Origin: Fodinibius sp041642155
GTDB lineage: Bacteria > Bacteroidota > Rhodothermia > Balneolales > Balneolaceae
DNA length: 33,407 nucleotides
Direction of reading: 5' to 3'
Assembly: GCF_041642155.1 (NCBI RefSeq)
Contig: NZ_JBEPWZ010000009.1
Coordinates: 1-33,407, forward strand
The notes beneath the pieces are model-generated. The model made no database searches and was not told the origin of the DNA. It worked only from the letters and a program-made list of their open reading frames with translations. The translations under genes and the position numbers were made by a program. Each line of letters starts with the position of its first letter. Positions within the stretch are counted from its first letter, which is position 1. This document shows, piece after piece, positions 26,282 through 31,926 of this stretch.

Positions 26282-26356
26282 CGGGGCGTGGCGCAGCCCG
26301 GTTAGCGCGCGTCGTTCGGGACGACGAGGTCGCCGGTTCAAATCCGGCCGCCCCGA
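26282..26356 (+). tRNA. tRNA-Pro, anticodon CGG
   Basis: A full cloverleaf folds. The acceptor is CGGGGCG/CGCCCCG. The D stem is GCGC/GCGC with loop AGCCCGGTTA. The anticodon stem is CGTCG/CGACG with loop TTCGGGA, giving anticodon CGG. The T arm is GCCGG-TTCAAAT-CCGGC, and the discriminator is A. The CCA end is not encoded (CAG follows), so it is added by the CCA enzyme. It decodes CCG codons. Confidence 0.95.
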
Positions 26357-26521
26357 CAGGTGACACCGTTAATTTATTTTATTTGTATGACAGAAGTCTT
26401 TCCGGTATGGGCTTGTGGTTCGGAACGATCAGGGCATTGGGTCCGTTCTAAATTTGCCCTGGCAACTAAAGTTGATTGACCAGCTCGATCTTTTTAAAAA
26501 TGTATTTATTTTTCTTCATAT

Positions 26522-26971
26522 ATGGTAAATTGGCAGGAAATTCATAAGAAAACGGCGAATGGGAACCCCGAGCCCCCCAGAAAGGTAGAAAAGAGTGAGG
26601 CTGAGTGGAAGGAGGTATTAACCGACGAGCAGTTTCGGGTGACCCGTAAAAAGGGAACGGAACAACCACACTCCGGACAGTACTGCGAATCGCACGACCC
26701 CGGTCTGTACGCCTGTGTTTGCTGTGGCACCGAGCTTTTTGATTCCACCGAAAAATTTGAGTCGGGTTCAGGTTGGCCCAGCTTCACGGAACCGGTACGC
26801 GATAATGTGGTCCGCTACAAGGTAGACAAAAGTCTCGGGATGAACCGCGTTGAAGTGTTGTGCAATGTGTGCAATGCACACCTGGGACATGTGTTCCCGG
26901 ATGGTCCCGATCCCACGGGCTTGCGATATTGCATTAACTCGGCTTCGCTGCAGCTTATAGAGGAAGGTTAA
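26522..26971 (+). CDS. msrB: Peptide-methionine (R)-S-oxide reductase
   Basis: Repairs the R-form of methionine sulfoxide in proteins. Structural zinc is held by CVCC (Cys65, Cys68) and CNVC (Cys114, Cys117). The catalytic Cys137 lies in RYCINSASL, and SGSGWPSF and HLGHVFPDGP form the active site. At 149 residues it is a stand-alone cytoplasmic MsrB without MsrA fusion or signal peptide. It lies next to the sulfur-metabolism block, converging with moeZ. Confidence 0.97.
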   Translation: MVNWQEIHKKTANGNPEPPRKVEKSEAEWKEVLTDEQFRVTRKKGTEQPHSGQYCESHDPGLYACVCCGTELFDSTEKFESGSGWPSFTEPVRDNVVRYKVDKSLGMNRVEVLCNVCNAHLGHVFPDGPDPTGLRYCINSASLQLIEEG

Positions 26972-27108
26972 AATACCTGCTCGCCAGACCACTTCACCTT
27001 CATACTTAATTTCGGGGGAAAGCCGGTCGGACATCTTCATCCAGATTTGGGTAACCCCAGAGATCATATGGGGTGGAAACGGATCATCACATCTTGAGTG
27101 TGCAGCTC

Positions 27109-28293
27109 TCAATACTGCGGCACGCTGTCGTCAATTTCTTTCGACCAGGCCAGGATACCTCCTTTGAGGTTGTAGAGATTGTCGAAGCCGTATTTCTCCT
27201 GGAGCTGTTTGATCGCGTCAGCGCTGCGCTGGCCGCTGCGGCAGTGAACAACCACTTTTTTGTCCCGGCTTATTTTATCCGCATTATCAATCACCGTTTT
27301 CAACGGAATCAGCTCTCCGCCGATTTCAGCGATCTCGACCTCGTGGGGCTCGCGTACATCGACAAGCTGTACCTCTTCGTTGCTGTCGAGCCACGACTTG
27401 TATTCCTGTACCGTAACTTCCGGCACTTCGGGTTCCCGTTCTTCCTGACCGTTTGAAGAAGAGGGAAGCCCGCAAAAAGCCTCATAGTCTATAAGTTCGG
27501 TGATCTCGGGTTCCGGGCCCGTCAGCGGATTGTCCTCGTTTTTTGTCACGGTTACTTTCCGCGTGCTGAAATCCAGGGCGTCAAACAGGAACAGCTGGCC
27601 GGCAAGCGGAGACCCTATGCCGGTGATAATCTTGATGACTTCACTGGCCTGCAGGCAGCCGATAATGCCCGGCAGGACGCCCAGCACGCCCGCTTCCGCA
27701 CAGCTTGGTACCAGGCCGGGGGGTGGGGGCTCCGGATAAAGATCCCGGTAATTGGGACCGCGGTTGCCTTCCTCATCCACGTAGTTGAACACCGAAAGTT
27801 GTCCCTCGAATTGAAAAATTGATCCATGCACATTCGGTTTATCCAGCATTACGCAGGCATCGTTGATCAGGTATCGCGTTGGGAAATTGTCCGTACCGTC
27901 GGCGATCACATCATACTTCTCGATGATTTCAAGTGCATTTTCGCTGGTCAGGCGCACGTTATGGATTTCGATGTCGATATGCGGGTTGATCTCTTGGAGT
28001 CTTTGCCGGGCGACCTCGACTTTGGGCCGGCCTACATCAGAAGCGCCGAAGAGTACCTGGCGGTGCAGGTTACTGGCTTCCACTCTGTCAAAATCCACAA
28101 TGCCGATCGTACCCACCCCGGCCGCCGCAAGGTACTGCAGCATCGGGGCACCCAGTCCGCCGGTCCCCACCGCCAGCACTTTCGCAGCCTTCAGTTTCTT
28201 CTGACCTTCCATACCAAATTCCGGGATAGAAAGGTGGCGGCTGTAATGGCCGAGTTCTTCACTTGAAAATTCTATGTTCTTCCAGTTGTTCAT
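27109..28293 (-). CDS. moeZ: MoeZ/MOCS3-like E1 adenylyltransferase with C-terminal rhodanese domain
   Basis: Adenylates the C-terminal Gly of a ubiquitin-like carrier and replaces AMP with sulfur to make a thiocarboxylate. Residues about 10-245 are the ThiF/MoeB domain: ATP loop VGTGGLGAP, the conserved Arg in VDFDRVEASNLHRQVLF, DGTDNFPTRYLIND, and SCAEAGVLGVLPG with Cys198. Residues about 290-394 are a rhodanese domain with active-site HCRSGQRS (Cys351). The start at 28293 gives MNNWKNIEFS; the frame stays open upstream. The two CxxC zinc pairs of E. coli MoeB are absent: NYRD (181-184) and LTGP (257-260) stand where CYRC- and CPVC-like text is expected. It is the last gene of the operon cysM-mec-cysO-moeZ. 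MoaD could be an additional client. Confidence 0.92.
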   Translation of the reverse strand: MNNWKNIEFSSEELGHYSRHLSIPEFGMEGQKKLKAAKVLAVGTGGLGAPMLQYLAAAGVGTIGIVDFDRVEASNLHRQVLFGASDVGRPKVEVARQRLQEINPHIDIEIHNVRLTSENALEIIEKYDVIADGTDNFPTRYLINDACVMLDKPNVHGSIFQFEGQLSVFNYVDEEGNRGPNYRDLYPEPPPPGLVPSCAEAGVLGVLPGIIGCLQASEVIKIITGIGSPLAGQLFLFDALDFSTRKVTVTKNEDNPLTGPEPEITELIDYEAFCGLPSSSNGQEEREPEVPEVTVQEYKSWLDSNEEVQLVDVREPHEVEIAEIGGELIPLKTVIDNADKISRDKKVVVHCRSGQRSADAIKQLQEKYGFDNLYNLKGGILAWSKEIDDSVPQY

Positions 28294-28333
28294 GACAGTT
28301 ATTCTTAAAAATTCCAATATGAATCCAACGATC

Positions 28334-28675
28334 TCACGCAGAATCGCTGAGACGAAGAGAAGAAATATTCTTGGCGACATTGCGTCTTGGTGTGGTCCAC
28401 CCCATCCCGCCCGCGATGGCGGGTATAATACTGACTTCCGTATCCTCACTGAGCTCGAGGGAGCCATTTTCGGCCGGATCCACTTCCTCGTCGCCGATAT
28501 AAAGCTTGATATAGGACCTGACATTTCCATCTTCGTCCAACAGGTTTTGCTTAACTTCCGGGTATTCCTCTACAAACTGGTCAATCGCTTCCGAGAGGGT
28601 ATTCTTCCGGGTCTCAAAACGTCGGTTTTGGTCGGTATATTTTCTTAAAGGAGTCGGGATGATAATCGTTGCCAT
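28334..28675 (-). CDS. cysO: CysO/MoaD/ThiS-family sulfur carrier with C-terminal extension
   Basis: A ubiquitin-like sulfur carrier. Residues 1-90 match the family in length and text: MATIIIPTPLRKYT, the central VRSYIKLYIGDEEV and the end VSIIPAIAGG, with the Gly-Gly at 89-90 where a mature carrier should stop. The ORF continues for 23 more residues (MGWTTPRRNVAKNISSLRL plus DSA). A thiocarboxylate can form only on an exposed terminal Gly, so this looks like a precursor needing cleavage. The adjacent JAMM peptidase gene is the natural candidate. CysO, rather than MoaD or ThiS, is favoured because cysM and mec are in the same operon. It lies 40 bases before moeZ. Confidence 0.88.
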   Translation of the reverse strand: MATIIIPTPLRKYTDQNRRFETRKNTLSEAIDQFVEEYPEVKQNLLDEDGNVRSYIKLYIGDEEVDPAENGSLELSEDTEVSIIPAIAGGMGWTTPRRNVAKNISSLRLSDSA

Positions 28676-28695
28676 AAAGCTGTGAGTGTTTAGAT

Positions 28696-29136
28696 TTACG
28701 TTTCTGTTTTTTGTTTAAATTCTTTGACTTCCGTGGGTTCTTCCTCAAATTGCCGGTGGTCATTCAAGCGCCAGGAGCGAACACCGGCAACAGCTCCATC
28801 CCCAACAGAAATAATGATATATGAAAACCATGGCATGGCCACTTTGCGATCGTGCTCAGAAGGTTCCGCCGGGTGGTCGGGATGAGAATGATAAACCCCC
28901 AGCAGGTCCAAATCATGATCGACCGCATATTGTTCGGCTTTCCGGTAGTCCTGGGGATCAATTTGGAATCGTCTTCGCTGATCTCCTTCCTTTGCATTAT
29001 CTACCCGCCGGGCAATCCGAACCTGGCGTATATCGCCTTCCCGACCATAGAAAAAACCACAGCATTCATTGGGATAGTCTGCTTCAGCATGATCCTGCAT
29101 CTTTTGAAGGGCGTGATTACTGATTTCCAGTTTCAT
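28696..29136 (-). CDS. mec: JAMM/MPN+ metallopeptidase, Mec-like
   Basis: A zinc peptidase of the JAB1/MPN/Mov34 group, 146 residues from the ATG at 29136. I chose this start because MKLEISNHALQKM matches the family start and it leaves a 19-base gap after cysM. The JAMM signature is complete: Glu24 in PNECCGFFYG, then HSHPDHPAEPSEHD with His83, His85, Ser93 and Asp96. In Mycobacterium tuberculosis, Mec releases cysteine from the CysO-cysteine adduct. In other systems JAMM enzymes trim extra residues from sulfur-carrier precursors. Both jobs are possible here, because the neighbouring carrier has a 23-residue tail. Confidence 0.93.
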   Translation of the reverse strand: MKLEISNHALQKMQDHAEADYPNECCGFFYGREGDIRQVRIARRVDNAKEGDQRRRFQIDPQDYRKAEQYAVDHDLDLLGVYHSHPDHPAEPSEHDRKVAMPWFSYIIISVGDGAVAGVRSWRLNDHRQFEEEPTEVKEFKQKTET

Positions 29137-29155
29137 ATGAAAATAACTATAAATC

Positions 29156-30100
29156 TTAAAACAGCTGGTTACTAATTTCTCCGTATTTACTGAGGTCATC
29201 CGGGAAAACTGTTACAATGACGCCCTCGTCCAATTCCTCCGCCAACTCCAGCGCCCCGGCCAGGTTGGCGGCTGAAGAGGGACTGATAAGCAAGCCTTCT
29301 TTTTGAGCGGTCAGCCTGACCAGCTGGTGGGCTCGCTCCGTACTGACCCTTCGGACTTCATCGGCCACCGATGCATCATAAATAGCCGGGGTGTGGGCGG
29401 TTTCAAGATGTTTCCACCCTTCGAGACCATGCATCGCCAGGTCGGGCTGCAGGGCTATGAGCCGTATATCCTGCTTGTATTCTTTCAAAAACCGTCCGGT
29501 ACCCGTGAACGTTCCGGTGGTGCCCAGGCCGGCAATATAATGGGTGATCCCGTAATCGGTCTGATCCAGGATCTCCGGTCCCGTCGTGTCGTAGTGGGCT
29601 TTCCAGTTGCTGGGATTGCTGTACTGGTCGGCATAGTAATATTTATCAGGCTGTCTTTCGTACATGGCGCGCGCGACTTCCTGGGCTTCGTCTGTGCCCC
29701 CGCTCCGGGAAGTGAGTACCAGGTTGGCATCCAGTGCTCTCAGGATCTGTTTACGCTCTTCGGACGCATTCTCTGGGAGGCACAGCGTTACCGGGATACC
29801 CAGGGCGGCCCCGAGATGTGCATAGGCAATGCCGGTATTGCCACTGCTGGCATCCAGCAGCTGTTTGCCTTTATGCAGGTCCCCTTTGCTAACGGCATCC
29901 CGGATGATGCGGTAAGCGGGGCGTGATTTGACGCTTCCCCCGAATTGCTGCCATTCCAGTTTGGCAAAGATGCTGACCCGGTCGCTGGTATGGAGGTTCT
30001 GAATCGGGAATAGGGGGGTATGACCGATAAAGTCATCCATCCGTTCGATGTTTTGTTCCAATGTTAAATTTTGATTTTCAATAATGTCGAGTGTTTCCAT
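29156..30100 (-). CDS. cysM: Cysteine synthase, CysM/CysK family
   Basis: A PLP-dependent fold-type II enzyme making cysteine from an activated serine (O-acetyl- or O-phosphoserine) and a sulfur donor. GGSVKSRPAYRI holds the Schiff-base Lys58. DASSGNTGIAYA (residues 84-93) is the substrate-binding loop, and AGLGTTGTFTGTGRFLKEY binds the cofactor phosphate. Residues 1-20 are an extra N-terminal stretch; Met21 is an alternative start (MDDFIGHTPL). Being first in an operon with cysO, mec and moeZ points to protein thiocarboxylate as sulfur donor, as for mycobacterial CysM. Which serine ester it uses cannot be read here. Cystathionine beta-synthase-like activity is the main alternative. Confidence 0.9.
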   Translation of the reverse strand: METLDIIENQNLTLEQNIERMDDFIGHTPLFPIQNLHTSDRVSIFAKLEWQQFGGSVKSRPAYRIIRDAVSKGDLHKGKQLLDASSGNTGIAYAHLGAALGIPVTLCLPENASEERKQILRALDANLVLTSRSGGTDEAQEVARAMYERQPDKYYYADQYSNPSNWKAHYDTTGPEILDQTDYGITHYIAGLGTTGTFTGTGRFLKEYKQDIRLIALQPDLAMHGLEGWKHLETAHTPAIYDASVADEVRRVSTERAHQLVRLTAQKEGLLISPSSAANLAGALELAEELDEGVIVTVFPDDLSKYGEISNQLF

Positions 30101-30218
30101 GATCTTCTGACTAATGATTTTTTGGGGAAATGGACGTGAGCAGATGAATCGGGCAGTGGACCCGGATTCAAATGATGCTACCGGCTGAGAAGAGAATATG
30201 AGTGTTTAGATCCGGTAA

Positions 30219-30305
30219 CTATCTACAACAACAACAGCAACAACACGCACAACAGTGGTGCTTGAGGGAAGAGTGGAATGATATATTTTGTCGTGTTGCT
30301 GTCAA
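30219..30305 (-). promoter_or_regulatory. Possible poly-cysteine leader frame upstream of cysM
   Basis: Read on the - strand, ten consecutive codons (30254 down to 30225) give nine Cys and one Ala after two His (HHCCACCCCCCC), then Arg and TAG at 30221-30219. This frame begins after a TAA with a TTG at 30305 and no ATG or GTG, so a leader peptide would need a TTG start. The DNA is essentially a (GTT)n repeat; the other two frames would give Leu or Val runs. Poly-Cys upstream ORFs that sense cysteine are known in mycobacteria. Context supports the Cys reading; start-codon evidence does not. Confidence 0.35.
30278..30305 (-). promoter_or_regulatory. Candidate promoter of the cysM-mec-cysO-moeZ operon
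   Basis: On the - strand TTGACA (30305-30300) and TATCAT (30283-30278) are separated by 16 bases, predicting a start near 30270. If correct, the TTG of the poly-Cys frame is part of the -35 element, and the Cys run would lie very near the mRNA 5' end without a standard start codon. The two interpretations conflict. Confidence 0.5.
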
Positions 30306-30529
30306 AACTTAAGTAGTTATATTTGACGCTTTTGAGCAAACGCCTGAAATTACTGTTTAAAGATAGGAAATTTTTTTATAAATCCAATGGGTTTTGCGCA
30401 CCTTTTAACTGTTCGTTTAATAGGTATGTCAGGGCTGAGTCAGGCCAAAAGATTTCTTGTTAAAGAATAAATAAAATATCCATGTTAATTCTGTGTTGGG
30501 GCACAGGGAGCGGTATTAATCCGGCTCGT

Positions 30530-30562
30530 TTGGGCAATCAATTGCGAGAGCCCAACTTTTTT
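30530..30562 (+). terminator. Terminator-like hairpin in the divergent spacer
   Basis: TTGGGC (30530-30535) pairs with GCCCAA (30550-30555) across a 14-base loop, followed by CTTTTTT. No gene precedes it on the + strand. It may end a small RNA or be chance structure. Confidence 0.35.
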
Positions 30563-30707
30563 GGTGCAGCAAAACGAAGAGGTTTTATCTATATGTGATC
30601 CTCCTGGCGATGCCTTATAGATCCGACTTGTTGTTGCTCAAAAATCGGCATACAGCGTGGAAAATGGTACCCTGAGAAAATAGAAAATTATTTTTTTGAA
30701 ATTAGAG

Positions 30708-30736
30708 TTGACATAAATGTGATAAGTTTCTATCCT
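30708..30736 (+). promoter_or_regulatory. Promoter of the leader peptide-sseA-cysI operon
   Basis: TTGACA (30708-30713), a 17-base spacer, and TATCCT (30731-30736). The predicted start is near 30743, about 45 bases upstream of the leader ATG at 30788. It rules out the longer GTG-initiated frame from 30719. Confidence 0.65.
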
Positions 30737-30787
30737 AAAAGCGCTGATGACAACACGTCATTGTCAAACAACCCAAAAATTATTTTG

Positions 30788-30907
30788 ATGAATAACCAAA
30801 ATCAGAACCACCACTTTTCAGCGATCTCCACTGCCATGTCCATGGATATGTGTATGTGTTGTTGTATGAATCCCTTGAAAGGTAGTGGAGCTGATATGTC
30901 AAAATGA
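30788..30907 (+). CDS. 39-aa Met/Cys-rich leader peptide (attenuator)
   Basis: The ORF starts at ATG 30788, 45 bases after the predicted transcription start, and ends at TGA 30905-30907. Its centre, residues 16-27, reads AMSMDMCMCCCM: five Met and four Cys in twelve codons, with Cys codons at 30851, 30857, 30860 and 30863. The rest is polar (MNNQNQNHHFSAIS at the start, NPLKGSGADMSK at the end). A ribosome short of charged tRNA-Cys or tRNA-Met would stall here. A strong terminator and a competing antiterminator sequence follow, ahead of sulfurtransferase and sulfite reductase genes. I read it as a sensor of cysteine (and perhaps methionine) supply. It is probably not a functional protein in itself, though a metal- or thiol-binding role for the CxCCC-like cluster cannot be excluded. 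Confidence 0.75.
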   Translation: MNNQNQNHHFSAISTAMSMDMCMCCCMNPLKGSGADMSK

Positions 30908-30964
30908 TGATCTAAGAAACTGACGAAAAAGCCCATTACCTGTTGCAGGTAATGGGCTTTTTTA
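30881..30964 (+). promoter_or_regulatory. Transcription attenuator: antiterminator and terminator
   Basis: Terminator: GCCCATTACCTG (30931-30942) pairs perfectly with CAGGTAATGGGC (30946-30957) across a 3-base loop, preceded by A5 and followed by six T residues. Antiterminator: GGTAGTGGAGC (30881-30891, inside the leader ORF) can pair with GCCCATTACC (30931-30940), with one G-U pair and one bulged A, which would remove the terminator's 5' arm. The antiterminator strand begins 15 bases after the last Cys codon, so a ribosome stalled there leaves it free, while one moving on to the stop codon covers it. This is the geometry of amino-acid operon attenuators. Confidence 0.75.
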
Positions 30965-31052
30965 TTTGATAATGCCCGCCCGCCTGCATCAGCAGGGCTT
31001 TGTTAGATTCATGTATATCACCTAACCAAAAACAAAGCTAAAATTAATTACT

Positions 31053-31895
31053 ATGTCTGACGTATTAACCAACAAAAAAGTACTCGCTACTACCGATTGG
31101 GCAGCCAATCATCTCAACGATGAGGGCATCCGGTTGGTAGAAGTGGATGTAGATACCGAATCCTATGACTCCGGCCACATTCCCGGTGCGGTAGGATGGA
31201 ACTGGAAAACGCAGCTGCAGGATCAGCTGCGCAGAACGATCAGTTCGAAAGAAGATTTCGAAAACCTGTTGCGGGAATCCGGGATTGATAACGATACGAC
31301 GGTCGTACTTTATGGAGATAACAACAACTGGTTCGCTGCCTGGGCTTACTGGCTGCTGAAGTATTACGGCCATGAAGATGTAAAGATTCTGGATGGCGGC
31401 CGCAAGAAATGGGAGGCGGAAGGTCGTGAATTGACAACCGACACGCCGGATTACGATACGACGGATTATACGATATCCGGGGTAAAGAAAGAATATCGTG
31501 CTTTCCGTCAGGATGTTGAAGAGCGCTTGAACGATAATGATTTCGGTCTGGTGGATGTCCGGTCTCCGGATGAGTTTACCGGCAAAATTCTGGCACCTCC
31601 TGGCTTGAATGAACTCTCCCAGCGTCCAGGTCATATTCCCGGGGCTTCCAACATTCCATGGTCAAAAGCCGTAAACGAAGATGGAACATTTAAAAGCGAA
31701 GAGGAGCTGAAAGAAATCTATGAAAACGAAGGAATCACGCCCGACAAGGATATTATCTCTTACTGCCGGATTGGCGAGCGATCGGCGCATTCCTGGTTTG
31801 TCCTGAATGAACTGCTCGAATATCCGAGCGTGCGTAATTACGACGGTTCCTGGACCGAATGGGGCAATCTGATTGACGCACCCATCGAACGGTAA
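31053..31895 (+). CDS. sseA: Thiosulfate/3-mercaptopyruvate sulfurtransferase (tandem rhodanese)
   Basis: A 280-residue protein with two rhodanese domains. The N-terminal one (about 10-125) is inactive, with DSGHIPGAVGWNW and no catalytic Cys. The C-terminal one (about 145-275) has GHIPGASNIPW and the active-site loop YCRIGERSAHSWFVL with Cys238. It moves sulfane sulfur from thiosulfate or a similar donor to an acceptor. The loop text is close to mycobacterial SseA/CysA sulfurtransferases. In this locus it could feed sulfur to the MoeZ rhodanese domain or handle thiosulfate entering via sulfite reductase. It is the first gene after the Cys/Met attenuator, with cysI 31 bases downstream. Confidence 0.93.
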   Translation: MSDVLTNKKVLATTDWAANHLNDEGIRLVEVDVDTESYDSGHIPGAVGWNWKTQLQDQLRRTISSKEDFENLLRESGIDNDTTVVLYGDNNNWFAAWAYWLLKYYGHEDVKILDGGRKKWEAEGRELTTDTPDYDTTDYTISGVKKEYRAFRQDVEERLNDNDFGLVDVRSPDEFTGKILAPPGLNELSQRPGHIPGASNIPWSKAVNEDGTFKSEEELKEIYENEGITPDKDIISYCRIGERSAHSWFVLNELLEYPSVRNYDGSWTEWGNLIDAPIER

Positions 31896-31926
31896 TATTT
31901 AACTTGATTTAAACCAAAGATCCTTT

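Larger units (their letters stand above)
30101..30787. other. Divergent control region between the two sulfur operons
   Basis: The 687-bp spacer between cysM (- strand) and the leader peptide (+ strand) holds promoters for both directions, a Cys-codon run on the - strand, and a terminator-like hairpin at 30530-30562. A second - strand hairpin, GAATCCGGG/CCCGATTC (one bulge), lies about 30147-30170 between the Cys run and cysM. About 30310-30520 is AT-rich with nothing else recognised. Confidence 0.5.

Noticed and set aside
27054..27074. Hairpin ACCCCA/TGGGGT between msrB and moeZ as a terminator
   Set aside because: Short stem and no T tract on either strand.
26768..27112. 114-codon - strand frame overlapping msrB, with coding-looking text SDRLSPEIKYEGEVVWRAG near its start
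   Set aside because: Most of it is antisense to msrB. The non-overlapping part (about 26975-27075) might be a decayed fragment, but no family was recognised.
28405..28424. CCCGCC/GGCGGG inverted repeat at the Gly-Gly codons of cysO as an inserted hairpin element
   Set aside because: It is fully explained by the codons for PAIAGG, which the family conserves.
30219..30339. Leu-run and Val-run readings of the (GTT)n stretch upstream of cysM
   Set aside because: The Leu frame is open from a TTG at 30339 but ends in a Leu run with no metabolic link to the operon; the Val frame has no start. The Cys reading is favoured only by context.
30719..30787. Upstream GTG extension of the Met/Cys leader ORF
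   Set aside because: The predicted promoter's -10 element lies inside it, so it would not be transcribed in full.
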